Part shown: positions 22,541-31,151 of the stretch, one piece after another
Position numbering within the stretch: position 1 is the stretch's first letter
Layout of the letters: the number at the start of each line of letters is the position of its first letter
Source of the DNA: Termitidicoccus mucosus
Lineage (GTDB): Bacteria > Verrucomicrobiota > Verrucomicrobiia > Opitutales > Opitutaceae
DNA: 64,000 bases
Direction of reading: 5' to 3'
Assembly: GCF_038725785.1 (NCBI RefSeq)
Contig: NZ_CP109796.1
Span: forward strand, 930,001-994,000
Translations under genes and position numbers: made by a program
The notes under the pieces: model-generated
Seen by the model: only the letters and a program-made list of their open reading frames with translations
What the model was told of the DNA's origin: nothing
Databases searched by the model: none

Positions 22541-23698
22541 ATGAAAAGCCGTTCGCTGTTATTATACGTCCTGTGCTTGCTTCCGTTCCTATGGCCGGTG
22601 CTCCGCGGCGCCGCATATCCGTTTATCGAGAAACAGATTCTCTTTGAGGCGGGAGGCGGCTATCCCTCCATTCGCATTCCTTGCATCCTGGCCCTGCCGG
22701 ACAACACCGTGCTCGCCGTGGCCGCGGGGCGCAGCCGCGTCTCGGACTGGGCCGACATCGACATGATCATGAGGCGCAGCGGCGACGGCGGAAAAACCTG
22801 GGGGCCGGTCACGGTGCTGGCCGACGCGGGGACGGAGGTGGCGGACAATCCCGTGCTGATCTGGGACCGCGACACGAAGGCGGTGCATTTCCTGCATCAG
22901 GTGGATTACGCGCGCGTTTATCACATGCAAAGCACCGACGGCGGAAAAACCTTTTCGCCCGCCGTTGAAATCACCCCGCAGCTCGGCGCGTTCAAGGGAA
23001 AATACGACTGGACGGTGATCGCCCCCGGCCCCGGCCACGGCATCCAGTTGAAAAACGGGCGGCTCGTGGTGCCGGTCTGGCTGGCCGCCGGCCAGCCGCT
23101 CGCCTCGGGACACGGGCGCGCGCACCAGCCGTCGGTCACCGCGTCAATCTACAGCGACGACCACGGCAAAACCTGGCAGTGCGGCGAGATTCTCCCCGAC
23201 ACGCTGAAAAACATGAACGAGACCGTGGCGGTCCCGATGGATGACGGCGGCGTGATGTTTGTCATCCGCAACGGCGAGCCCGGCGCCTACAGCAAGGCGA
23301 TTTCGCGCAGCCCGGACGGGGCGACGGGCTGGACCAAGCCGGAGCTGAACCAGGAATTGTATTCGCCGATTTGCTTCGGCAGCGCGCTGCGGATTTCGGG
23401 AGCCCCGGACAAAAGCCGCATCCTCTTTTGCAATCCCGACAGCCGCGTCAACCTGAGGCCGAACCGCTCGGGCAGCGGCCGGGCGCGGATGAACCTGACG
23501 GTGAAACTCAGCTACGACGAAGGCCAATCGTGGCCCGCCTCGAAGGTGATCGAGCCGGCGCACAGTTCCTACTCCGACCTGGCCATGCTCCCGGACGGCA
23601 CGATCCTCTGCCTGTATGAAAACGCCAACAAATACGTCTCCCTCGCGCGCTTCAACCTCGAATGGTTGACGGACGTCAGGGACAGCCTGTCCAAATGA
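22541..23698 (+). CDS. Exported sialidase-family (GH33-like) propeller enzyme
   Basis: A 385-residue protein with a signal peptide (LLLYVLCLLPFLWPVLRGAA), then a six-bladed sialidase propeller. The N-terminal IRIP motif (IRIPCIL) is the variant of the FRIP/YRIP arginine site. Asp boxes appear as SGDGGKTW, STDGGKTF and SDDHGKTW, with a weaker fourth (YDEGQSW). NMNETVAVPMDDG provides a candidate catalytic Glu, and a late Arg (FCNPDSRVNLRPNRSG) plus YSDL may be the remaining triad and Tyr. Length is right for single-domain GH33. It should release terminal sialic acid or a related nonulosonic or hexuronic sugar. No sialic-acid catabolic genes (nanA, nanE, nanK) are in the window, so the substrate may be something else. 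Confidence 0.78.
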   Translation: MKSRSLLLYVLCLLPFLWPVLRGAAYPFIEKQILFEAGGGYPSIRIPCILALPDNTVLAVAAGRSRVSDWADIDMIMRRSGDGGKTWGPVTVLADAGTEVADNPVLIWDRDTKAVHFLHQVDYARVYHMQSTDGGKTFSPAVEITPQLGAFKGKYDWTVIAPGPGHGIQLKNGRLVVPVWLAAGQPLASGHGRAHQPSVTASIYSDDHGKTWQCGEILPDTLKNMNETVAVPMDDGGVMFVIRNGEPGAYSKAISRSPDGATGWTKPELNQELYSPICFGSALRISGAPDKSRILFCNPDSRVNLRPNRSGSGRARMNLTVKLSYDEGQSWPASKVIEPAHSSYSDLAMLPDGTILCLYENANKYVSLARFNLEWLTDVRDSLSK

Positions 23699-23760
23699 AC
23701 CGCCCGCATGCGACAGGCCGCATGTTCTCCAAAAAATATTATATCATATTATGAATATAA

Positions 23761-23823
23761 GGCAGGGCGAGGCGTCCCGCCGAGCCGCTGGCGGTTCACG
23801 GCTCGGCCGGAGGCTTCGCTACC
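23761..23823. repeat. Intergenic palindromic element
   Basis: The arms GGCAGGGCGAGGCGTCC and GGAGGCTTCGCTACC, with inner arms CCGAGCCG and CGGCTCGG, form an imperfect stem-loop. The arms match those of the element at 18903-18957 in sequence and order, so the two belong to one family. It lies downstream of the sialidase gene. Confidence 0.75.
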
Positions 23824-24014
23824 GGCGCTTCCGCGCCAATGTGAAATGAAAATACTATAACCGCGAAATGAGTGACGGAGAATCTAGGCAGGCACACACC
23901 GATGGTGGCGCAAATATCTGGCGAAGGCCAAGCCATTCGATACGCTGCAACAGAACCGGCACTGCAAAATGCGGCCGATGCTCACGTAAAATAACATTCT
24001 GGCAACCACCATAA

Positions 24015-24031
24015 AGTCATTGGGAGTGACT
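24015..24031. promoter_or_regulatory. Candidate operator AGTCA-N7-TGACT
   Basis: A perfect 5-bp dyad preceded by ATAA lies 30 nt before the MFS start. A sister site with the same spacing and the TAAAGTCATT left half is found upstream of the flavoprotein operon at 48659-48673. The regulator is unknown; a XylR/AraC- or LacI-type protein is possible. Confidence 0.4.
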
Positions 24032-24061
24032 GGCGGCGGATGGCGGCGCACTTTACCGCTC

Positions 24062-25348
24062 ATGCCCGCATCCATCCCCTCGGCATCCCGTGAGAACAAA
24101 AAGAAAATCCCCTACGCATGGGAACTCGTCGGCTGGCTCTGGCTCGCCTACTTCATGAACCAGGCCGACCGCCAGCTTTACAGCGTCGTCCAAAAACAGG
24201 TGCAGGAGGCGCTGGGGCTGACCGACATCCAGACCGGCTTGGTGAACACCGTCCTCATCGCCGCGATGGCCGTGATGATGCCCATCGCCGGTTTCCTCGG
24301 CGACCGCCTTTCCCGCCGCCGCATCATCCTGTGGAGCCTGCTGGCGTGGAGCGTCGCCACGATGCTGACCGGCTTCACCGGCGGCTTGGTCTCGCTCATC
24401 GTCATCCGCAGTCTCGCAACCGCCGTGGGCGAGGCGTTTTTCGTTCCCGCCGCGACCGCGCTCATCGGACAATACCACGTGAAAACGCGCGGGCAGGCGC
24501 TCGCGTTTTACCAGACGGCGCAGTATTTCGGCGCGGTCTCGTGCGGCGCGGCGGGCGGCTGGATCGCGGGGCAATATGGCTGGAAACACTCGTTCTGGCT
24601 GTTCGGCGGCGTCGGTGTCGTCCTCGTCGCGCTGATGTGGCGCCGGTTGAAAGACGCTCCGAAAACCGCCGCCGCAATCGCGTGCTCCGAGCCGATCGGC
24701 GACGTCCTCCGCGCGCTGTTCCGCACGCCGACCGCGCTGGTGCTGACGCTCGCGCTGGGTTGCTCGACCTTTGTCAACATGGGCTGCCTCGCCTGGGCGC
24801 CCACCTACTTGCAATTGGAGCCGTTCAACCTCACGCCCGCGCGCGCCGGCTTCTTCAGCATGTTTTACTACCAGCTTTTCTCCTTCGCCGGCGTGCTCCT
24901 CGGCGGGCGTGTCTCGGACAAGATTGTCGGTCGCCGCCCCGCCTTCCGGGTCGAGTTGTCCGGTGTGTCGCTGTTACTCTGCGTGCCGACGCTCTACCTC
25001 ATGGGCGCGACGAGCACCCTCTGGGTCGTCTATGCGATGCTCGGCGCCTTCGGGTTCTTCCGCGGGCTCTACGACTCGAACATCTACGCCTCGCTTTTCG
25101 ACGTGACCGCGCCTCGCTACCACTCCTCGGCCACCGGGCTGATGGTCGGATTTTCCTTTGCCGTCGGCTCTCTGGCCCCCCTCGCGCTGGGCGCGATCAA
25201 GCAGTCCTACGCGCTCCACACGGGCATCTCCCTGCTGGGCGTCGTTTATATCATCGGAAGCCTCGCCCTTTTCATCGCCGCCCGGGGCTTTTTCCCCTCG
25301 GATTTCCTGCGCAACCAGCAAACCGTCCCAACCTCCCCGAAATTATAA
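24062..25348 (+). CDS. MFS transporter, sugar-acid/anion symporter-like
   Basis: A 428-residue major facilitator protein with 12 predicted membrane segments. The ATG at 24062 is preferred because an upstream start would translate through the operator-like dyad. The N-terminal half has LAYFMNQADRQLYSVV, then the loop 2-3 signature GFLGDRLSRRRI, typical of the family. The C-terminal half repeats it as LLGGRVSDKIVGRRP. The NQADR motif at TM1 is shared with the second MFS protein at 61995-63299, so the two are paralogues. By general resemblance they fall near the hexuronate/glucarate symporter branch, but substrate is not readable. Export and glycosidase genes around it suggest it imports a released mono- or disaccharide or uronate. 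Confidence 0.85.
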   Translation: MPASIPSASRENKKKIPYAWELVGWLWLAYFMNQADRQLYSVVQKQVQEALGLTDIQTGLVNTVLIAAMAVMMPIAGFLGDRLSRRRIILWSLLAWSVATMLTGFTGGLVSLIVIRSLATAVGEAFFVPAATALIGQYHVKTRGQALAFYQTAQYFGAVSCGAAGGWIAGQYGWKHSFWLFGGVGVVLVALMWRRLKDAPKTAAAIACSEPIGDVLRALFRTPTALVLTLALGCSTFVNMGCLAWAPTYLQLEPFNLTPARAGFFSMFYYQLFSFAGVLLGGRVSDKIVGRRPAFRVELSGVSLLLCVPTLYLMGATSTLWVVYAMLGAFGFFRGLYDSNIYASLFDVTAPRYHSSATGLMVGFSFAVGSLAPLALGAIKQSYALHTGISLLGVVYIIGSLALFIAARGFFPSDFLRNQQTVPTSPKL

Positions 25349-25359
25349 TAACAACCATC

Positions 25360-25806
25360 ATGAAAACACTCATCCTCCTCGCCGCACTCGCCGCCGCCTT
25401 TCCGCTGTTCTCGCCCGCCCAGAGTAGCGCGCCCTACACCGAGGGACCTGTTTGGGAAATGACGCTGGTGCGCACCAAGCACGGCATGGCGGACACCTAC
25501 CTGAAAAGCATCGCCAAGACGTTCAAGGCCGTCATGGAAGAGGCCAAAAAACAGGGTGTCATCATGGATTACAAAGTCCTCTACGGCCTGGCTGCGTCGC
25601 CGGCCGATTTTGACGTGTTGCTGATGACCCAGACTCCAAACATGGCCTATCGCGACCGCGCCCGCGAACTGCTCGACCCCATCGTGCGGAAAATCGAGGG
25701 CGACACCAAGACGCAGCATGCGCGCTCCGCCACGCGCCTCGACATGCGCGAGGTTCTGGGCTACAAACTCATGCGTGAAATCACCCTGACCGGCGGCGAC
25801 GAATGA
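25360..25806 (+). CDS. Small exported protein, possibly a dimeric alpha/beta-barrel fold
   Basis: A 148-residue protein in a frame different from the MFS gene, starting 12 nt after it. Residues 1-22 are a signal peptide (MKTLILLAALAAAFPLFSPAQ). The mature part (VWEMTLVRTKHGMADTYLK, AVMEEAKKQGVIMDYKVL, DFDVLLMTQTPNM) has the beta-alpha-beta-beta rhythm of NIPSNAP/ABM-like ferredoxin-fold domains. That is inference from pattern only. No catalytic motif is evident. It is likely cotranscribed with the transporter and the GH43-GH50 gene downstream. Function unknown. Confidence 0.65.
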   Translation: MKTLILLAALAAAFPLFSPAQSSAPYTEGPVWEMTLVRTKHGMADTYLKSIAKTFKAVMEEAKKQGVIMDYKVLYGLAASPADFDVLLMTQTPNMAYRDRARELLDPIVRKIEGDTKTQHARSATRLDMREVLGYKLMREITLTGGDE

Positions 25807-25852
25807 ATTTTTGGAATGCGGCGGCGCAGGTCGCGAAGCAACCGGCGATATC

Positions 25853-28800
25853 ATGACAACACTCGCCCGCCTACTCCTCTCCGCGCTCCTCGTCCCCCTC
25901 GCGCCCACCGTGCTTGCTTCGCCAGTGGATCCGCCGCCGCAAGCCGTTGTTTTTGTCGGCGGGCCGGACATGACCGCGACAGCCGGGGAACTTGCGGCGG
26001 CCTTCAAGCAGCTCGCGCGAAGCGGCGGCGTCATCGTCCTGCGCGGACCGGTGCGCATAAATGGAAACTTCGACGCCCCCGCGCACGATGCGCCCGTCAC
26101 CGTGACGAGCAGCCACGACGGCAGGGATTACCGGCGCGAGGGCGGCGCGAAACTGGAGCTGGGCGCCGTTTACACCGTCAACGGCCCGACGACGTTTGCC
26201 AGCCTCGTCATCGCCCCGGATGACAAGGCCGGCCGCATCTATTGCAACGGCCGCAAGGTCGTGTTCGGCAAGGGCGTTTCCTGCCAGCCGTCGGGAGGCA
26301 AGTTTCCCACCATCGTCGGTGCGACGCGCAACGCGGGCGGCCGCGCCGACTCGGATGTCACCATCAACAGCGGCCAGTGGGACACCGTGGTCGGTGGCGC
26401 ATTCCAGGACGCCGCGCCGACGTCCGGCACGCTCCGGGTGACGGTCAACGGCGGCCGGTTTTACGGCGCGGTGTGTGCCGCGGGCACGGGCCGGCACACG
26501 GGTGACGCGGAGATGACCCTGAACCAAGGTTTCTTCCACGGCGGCGTTGCCGGACTCGGCAATCATCCCGCCGCGTCCGTGCGCGGTGCCATCCGCGTCA
26601 CGATCAACGGCGGGACATTTTACAACACCATCGCCGCCTCGCGCCACGCGGGCGCGGAACTCGCCGGCTCCTACGCGCTCGCGTTCAACGGTGGCGACTT
26701 CACCTCGGTCACCGGCGTCACCGGCACGCGCGGCCTGCGCGGCAGCGCGGCCTCCTCTCTCATGGCGGCGCGGGCGGCGTTGCTCGACGCGGAAAACATC
26801 GGTGAGCTGACCTTCACCAACCCGCTCATCACCGGCGCCGATCCGTGGGTGTTTTTCCACGACGGCTTTTACTACTGCACGGCCACGGACGGTTCGCAGT
26901 TGAGCGGACGCAAGGTCGCGAACCTGTCCGATCTGCCTTACGCCCCTCCCGTGACCTACTGGAAGCCTGCTCCGGGGCGAGACTATTCAAAAAATCTCTG
27001 GTCGCCGAAAATCTACCACTTCAGCGCGGAGGAGGCCGGCGAAAAAAACGCTGGCTGGTATCTCTACCTGACGGCCAATGACGGCCTCGACAGCGCCGCC
27101 GCCGATCACCGCATGTATGTGCTGCGCGCGCTTACCGACGACCCCTTCGGCCCCTATGGCTCGCCCGAGGACGGCAAGCCGGACGTGCCCGCGAGAATGG
27201 CCGACACAAAACGGAAAAACTTCAGAAACGAATGGGTCGCCGGTCCGAAGGTGCTCAAATACGGCGGCAAACTCTATTTCATTTGGGTGAGCCGCGTCGG
27301 TGATAAAAACTCCGCGCGCACTGGCGACCACTGGCAGTTTCTCTACATTGACGAACTGGTCAATCCGTGGACCATCGCGGGCCGCCCCGCGATGATCTGC
27401 CGCCCGACGCTCGATTGGGAAAAACGCGGCGCCGGTCCGAGCAGCGACGGAAAACGCATGCTTCCCGAGGTTGTCGAGGGCGGCACGTCGGTTTACGCCG
27501 CCGACGGATCCCTCTACCTGCTCTACGCGGCCAGCGGTTACTGGACGCCGCATTACGCGATCGGGCTGATGAAACTGATCGGCAGCGACCCGATGACCCC
27601 GGCCCACTGGCAAAAGGCAACCCAGCCCGTCTTCAAGGCATCGGACGAAGTTGTCGGCACGGGCAACGCCTGCTACGTGCCCTCGCCCACCGGCAAATCG
27701 AACTGGGCCATCTATCACGCCTATGTCGGCAAAAAGACGCGCGGCGTCCCGAGGCAACTGTTCGCCGAGCCCTATGTCGCCAACGACAAGGACGTGGCCA
27801 TCGGTATCGGCCGCCCGCTGCCGCTCGGCACACCGTTGAAAATCGAGGCCAACCCGATGCCCCTGCGCAAAAAAATCAGCGGCTTCACAGACGCGCTCCC
27901 GCCGCCCGGCCCGGAGGAGCCTCTAGCGCTCGGCAACTACGACGCGCGCAAGATCACCGTCAACGGCAACGCCTCCGTGGAAAAACAAGCCGGCGCGCTC
28001 ATCGTCACCATACCCGCCGAACAGAAAGCCACCTGGCCGGGGATCAACCTCCGTCCGCAAAACAGCTCGCCCTACTTCGACATTTCCCGCTGCTCCGTGC
28101 TGGCGATGGACGTGAAAAATCTCACCGCCGCCCAGATCGGCGTCAAATGCGAGCTCAACAACCCCGGCGCCACCGGTAACATGTTTTGCGAGCGTGGCGG
28201 CATCGCGCTCGATGCCGGTGAAACCGCCACCCTCCGCGTCCGCTATCAACGCGACGGACTCGTCCCCGACGACGTGACAATGGAGGGCGTGAAAAACACC
28301 CCCGAGTGCCTGAAGGGCCGGCGCAACCTCGACCCGAAGCGCATCGTGAACATCATGCTCTTCATCCAGCCCCTTGGCTGCGAGGTGAAGTTCGCCGTGT
28401 CCAACATCCGCTTGGAGGAACCGTTCGCCGGTGTGTCCGACGCCGTCAAAAGCGCCGAAACCTTTTATCCCGCGTTCGATCGTTACGGCCAATACAAGCA
28501 CAAGGACTGGTCCGGCAAGACGCGCTCCGACGCCGACCTGGTCAAGGCGCGCGCCGACGAGGACGCCGACCTTGCCGCCCACCCGCGCCCGGCGGAATTC
28601 GACCGCTACGGCGGCTGGGCCGGCGGACCGCAATTGGAAGCCACCGGCGCTTTCCGCACCGCCAAACACGACGACAAATGGTGGCTCGTTGACCCGGAAG
28701 GCCGCCTGTTCTTCTCGCACGGCATTGACCAGTTCCACGACGCGGAACTCACCGGCGTCACCCTGCGCGAACACTATTTCGAGGGACTCCCATCAAAGGG

Positions 28801-29986
28801 CTCGCCCGGCGCGGAAGGACTCTGGCGCAAACAAGCCTGGCTTTCCGGCACGCCAAATTTCTACCGCGACAAAAAAGTGACGCCCGATGCGTTCGATTTT
28901 CTCGGCGCGAATCTTCTCAAAAAATACGGCCCGGACCACGCCGCCGCCTACCGCGAACGACTCTGCGCGCGCGCCGGCAGTTGGGGTGTCAATACCCTCG
29001 GCAACTGGACGAAAAAGGACTATCTCCGCGAAGGGCGTTTCCCCTATGTCGGGCAGGCGGACGTGCCCGGTGCGGTCATCATTCAGGGGCATGCTGGCAG
29101 CGCGGCGCGCAAATTCCAGGACGTGTTCGACGACGGCTTCGAGGACGCGATTGTCGCATCGCTGCAAAAAAACTGGGCCTTCGCCGCGAACGACCCCATG
29201 TGCATCGGGTTCTTCGTGGACAACGAGCACGCGTGGGACGGCCCGACCTCGCTGGCCGAGGCCGTGTTGCGCAGTCCCGCCTCCCAGCCGGCCAAGCGCG
29301 AATTTCGACGCAGGCTGGAAAAGGACTACGGCAGCATCACCGCGCTCAACGCCGCGTGGAAAACCAGCCATGCGTCGTTCGACGCGTTTCTCTCCTCGAC
29401 TGAGCTCCCCGACCGCGAGGCCGCGCTCGCCGACCTGCTCGCCTTCAATACCGCCCTCAGCGACCGCTACTTCGAGAGCGCGCGCAACGCCGTCCGCCGC
29501 TTCGCCCCCGGCCGCCTTTACCTCGGCTGCCGCTTCCAGACCATCCCGCCCGCGTCCATCATGAAATCCGCCGCGAAATTTTGCGACGTGGTCAGCCTTA
29601 ATCTCTACGAATACTCCATCGAAAGCCTCCGCCTGCCCGACGATGTTGACCGGCCCATGCTCATCGGCGAATTCCACTTCGGCACCATCGCCAACGGCCA
29701 TTTCCACCCCGGCGTGCAGGGCTGCGCCAGCGACGCCGAGCGCGGACGCGCCTACCAACGCTACATGGAGGGCGCGCTGCGCAACCCGCTCGTCGTCGGC
29801 ACGCACTACTACCGTTTGGTTGACCAGTGCCCGGCGGGCCGCAGCCTCGACGACGAAAATTTCCAGCATGGTTTTCTCGATATTTGCGACCGCCCCTACC
29901 CTGAAATGGTCGCCGCCGCGCGCTCCATAGCCGCCCGCATGTATGCCCTCCGCTCAGCCGCCGGAGCGCCCCAGCGACAACAATGA
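25853..29986 (+). CDS. Two-enzyme fusion: beta-repeat region, GH43, CBM-like domain, GH50-like agarase
   Basis: A 1377-residue exported protein; the ATG at 25853 gives a good signal peptide (LARLLLSALLVPLAPTVLA). Residues ~60-310 contain repeated INGGTFY / VNGGRFYGAV strands, suggesting a beta-helix. Residues ~320-690 are a GH43 five-bladed propeller (GADPWVFFHDGFYYCTATDG, Asp330 expected catalytic base; later LPEVVEGG with the general acid Glu). Residues ~700-870 are a jelly roll beginning YDARKITVNG. Residues ~880-1370 are a clan GH-A domain closest to GH50 beta-agarases: VDPEGRLFFSHGID, SWGVNTLGNWT, FFVDNEHAWD (Glu1125, acid/base) and IGEFHFGTIANGHFHPGVQG (Glu1273, nucleophile). Coupling an arabinan/xylan-type exo-enzyme with an agarase-type one is unusual. 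The target should be a mixed galactan or an arabinosylated sulfated polysaccharide. Confidence 0.85.
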   Translation: MTTLARLLLSALLVPLAPTVLASPVDPPPQAVVFVGGPDMTATAGELAAAFKQLARSGGVIVLRGPVRINGNFDAPAHDAPVTVTSSHDGRDYRREGGAKLELGAVYTVNGPTTFASLVIAPDDKAGRIYCNGRKVVFGKGVSCQPSGGKFPTIVGATRNAGGRADSDVTINSGQWDTVVGGAFQDAAPTSGTLRVTVNGGRFYGAVCAAGTGRHTGDAEMTLNQGFFHGGVAGLGNHPAASVRGAIRVTINGGTFYNTIAASRHAGAELAGSYALAFNGGDFTSVTGVTGTRGLRGSAASSLMAARAALLDAENIGELTFTNPLITGADPWVFFHDGFYYCTATDGSQLSGRKVANLSDLPYAPPVTYWKPAPGRDYSKNLWSPKIYHFSAEEAGEKNAGWYLYLTANDGLDSAAADHRMYVLRALTDDPFGPYGSPEDGKPDVPARMADTKRKNFRNEWVAGPKVLKYGGKLYFIWVSRVGDKNSARTGDHWQFLYIDELVNPWTIAGRPAMICRPTLDWEKRGAGPSSDGKRMLPEVVEGGTSVYAADGSLYLLYAASGYWTPHYAIGLMKLIGSDPMTPAHWQKATQPVFKASDEVVGTGNACYVPSPTGKSNWAIYHAYVGKKTRGVPRQLFAEPYVANDKDVAIGIGRPLPLGTPLKIEANPMPLRKKISGFTDALPPPGPEEPLALGNYDARKITVNGNASVEKQAGALIVTIPAEQKATWPGINLRPQNSSPYFDISRCSVLAMDVKNLTAAQIGVKCELNNPGATGNMFCERGGIALDAGETATLRVRYQRDGLVPDDVTMEGVKNTPECLKGRRNLDPKRIVNIMLFIQPLGCEVKFAVSNIRLEEPFAGVSDAVKSAETFYPAFDRYGQYKHKDWSGKTRSDADLVKARADEDADLAAHPRPAEFDRYGGWAGGPQLEATGAFRTAKHDDKWWLVDPEGRLFFSHGIDQFHDAELTGVTLREHYFEGLPSKGSPGAEGLWRKQAWLSGTPNFYRDKKVTPDAFDFLGANLLKKYGPDHAAAYRERLCARAGSWGVNTLGNWTKKDYLREGRFPYVGQADVPGAVIIQGHAGSAARKFQDVFDDGFEDAIVASLQKNWAFAANDPMCIGFFVDNEHAWDGPTSLAEAVLRSPASQPAKREFRRRLEKDYGSITALNAAWKTSHASFDAFLSSTELPDREAALADLLAFNTALSDRYFESARNAVRRFAPGRLYLGCRFQTIPPASIMKSAAKFCDVVSLNLYEYSIESLRLPDDVDRPMLIGEFHFGTIANGHFHPGVQGCASDAERGRAYQRYMEGALRNPLVVGTHYYRLVDQCPAGRSLDDENFQHGFLDICDRPYPEMVAAARSIAARMYALRSAAGAPQRQQ

Positions 29987-30040
29987 ATTCCCGGCTCGTC
30001 GCTATTTTCGAAGGCCAGAAACCCGTCGCAAACCCTCCCC

Positions 30041-31048
30041 ATGAGAATAATATCATTTTCCGCCCTCGTCTTCGCCGCGCTTCCGCTCCCAGCCGGAACC
30101 CCGCTCGTCTATGACAACGTCGCCGGCATCGTCCGCGAAATGGCCGATCCCTACATCCTCCGGCACGACGGACGTTATTATCTCTACGGCACCGATGACG
30201 CCCCGCCGGCCATCAACAGGGGCTTCACCGTCCGCGTCTCAACCGACCTCGTCAACTGGAGCGCCCCCTGCGGCGCCGGCCCGGAGGGGCGTGCGCTCGA
30301 CGCCGCCGATGTCTATGGCGAGCGCGCCTTCTGGAGCGCCCAAGTCAATGAGCGCGACGGCATTTTCTACATGTTCTATACCGCCGAGGAGCACATCGCC
30401 GTCGCCACCAGCCGCTCCCCGCTCGGTCCCTTCGTTCAGGAAGTGAAGAAGCCCATGCGCCCGGAAAAAACCATAGGCGGCATGCCCTTCATCGACACCG
30501 ATGGACGCGCCTACCTTTTCTACACCGCCTTCGACAACAAGGCCAACGAGATCTTTGTCGAGGAAATGACCGACGACTGGCTCGGCTCGAAACCCGAAAC
30601 CCGCCGCCGTTGCATCTGGTGGACCCAGCCTTGGGAAAACAGCGACCCGCGCCCCAAATACAAGCGCTGGCCCGTCACCGAGGGCGCCTCCATCCTGAAA
30701 CACAAGGGGCTCTACTACATGTTCTATACCGCCAATCACTTCATGAGTCCCAAATACTCCGTCGGCTGCGCCACCGCCACGACGCCCCTCGGCCCTTGGA
30801 CTAAATACAAGGGGAATCCGGTTCTCTCCCAGACACCGAAAGTGCGCGGCGTCGGCAGCGTCTCCTTCGTCACCGCCCCCAACGGCGACCGCTACATCGT
30901 CTATCACGCGCATAAGGACACGGAAACCGTCCTCCCCCGGAAGATGTGCATGGACAAAATCGAGTTCATTCCCAATCGCGTTCCGGGCCAACCCGACATC
31001 CCAAAAATCCAGGGCCCTTCCGACACCCCGGTCACCGTCCTCTGGTAA
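30041..31048 (+). CDS. Exported GH43 glycosidase
   Basis: A 335-residue single-domain GH43 protein with a short signal peptide (MRIISFSALVFAALPLPAG). The propeller begins with ADPYIL (Asp36, base), continues through AFWSAQV, PFIDTDGRAYLFY (pKa modulator Asp region) and VTEGASILKHKGLYYMFY (Glu214, acid). GPWTKYKGNPVL and YIVYHAH complete the last blade, as is standard in the family. Activities in GH43 include alpha-L-arabinofuranosidase, beta-xylosidase and galactan exo-beta-1,3-galactosidase; sequence alone does not decide. It follows the fusion enzyme by 54 nt and likely belongs to the same operon. Confidence 0.9.
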   Translation: MRIISFSALVFAALPLPAGTPLVYDNVAGIVREMADPYILRHDGRYYLYGTDDAPPAINRGFTVRVSTDLVNWSAPCGAGPEGRALDAADVYGERAFWSAQVNERDGIFYMFYTAEEHIAVATSRSPLGPFVQEVKKPMRPEKTIGGMPFIDTDGRAYLFYTAFDNKANEIFVEEMTDDWLGSKPETRRRCIWWTQPWENSDPRPKYKRWPVTEGASILKHKGLYYMFYTANHFMSPKYSVGCATATTPLGPWTKYKGNPVLSQTPKVRGVGSVSFVTAPNGDRYIVYHAHKDTETVLPRKMCMDKIEFIPNRVPGQPDIPKIQGPSDTPVTVLW

Positions 31049-31070
31049 TGACCTCGCGCAGGACCGCAGG

Positions 31071-31089
31071 CGGCCTCGCAGGAGCCCGG
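31071..31089. repeat. 19-nt direct repeat, left copy
   Basis: CGGCCTCGCAGGAGCCCGG occurs here and again at 32278-32296. The two copies bracket the tandem-repeat CBM-like gene, one ~60 nt before it and the other ~25 nt after it. It could mark a past insertion or duplication, or be a regulatory or REP half. Confidence 0.6.
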
Positions 31090-31151
31090 ACCTCCAGCCT
31101 TTCAAGCGGACCGGACATCAAAAATAAACGAACCACCAAAAAAACAAAACC

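Larger units (their letters stand above)
23699..24061. other. 363-bp intergenic region before the MFS gene
   Basis: No gene is visible. An AT-rich stretch (23730-23760) is followed by a palindromic element (23761-23823), then ~190 nt of unremarkable sequence, and a GTCA-N7-TGAC dyad 30 nt before the MFS start. Both the repeat and the dyad are listed separately. Confidence 0.5.

Noticed and set aside
24020-24061. Earlier start for the MFS gene
   Set aside because: It would add 14 residues without membrane character and run through a dyad that looks like an operator.
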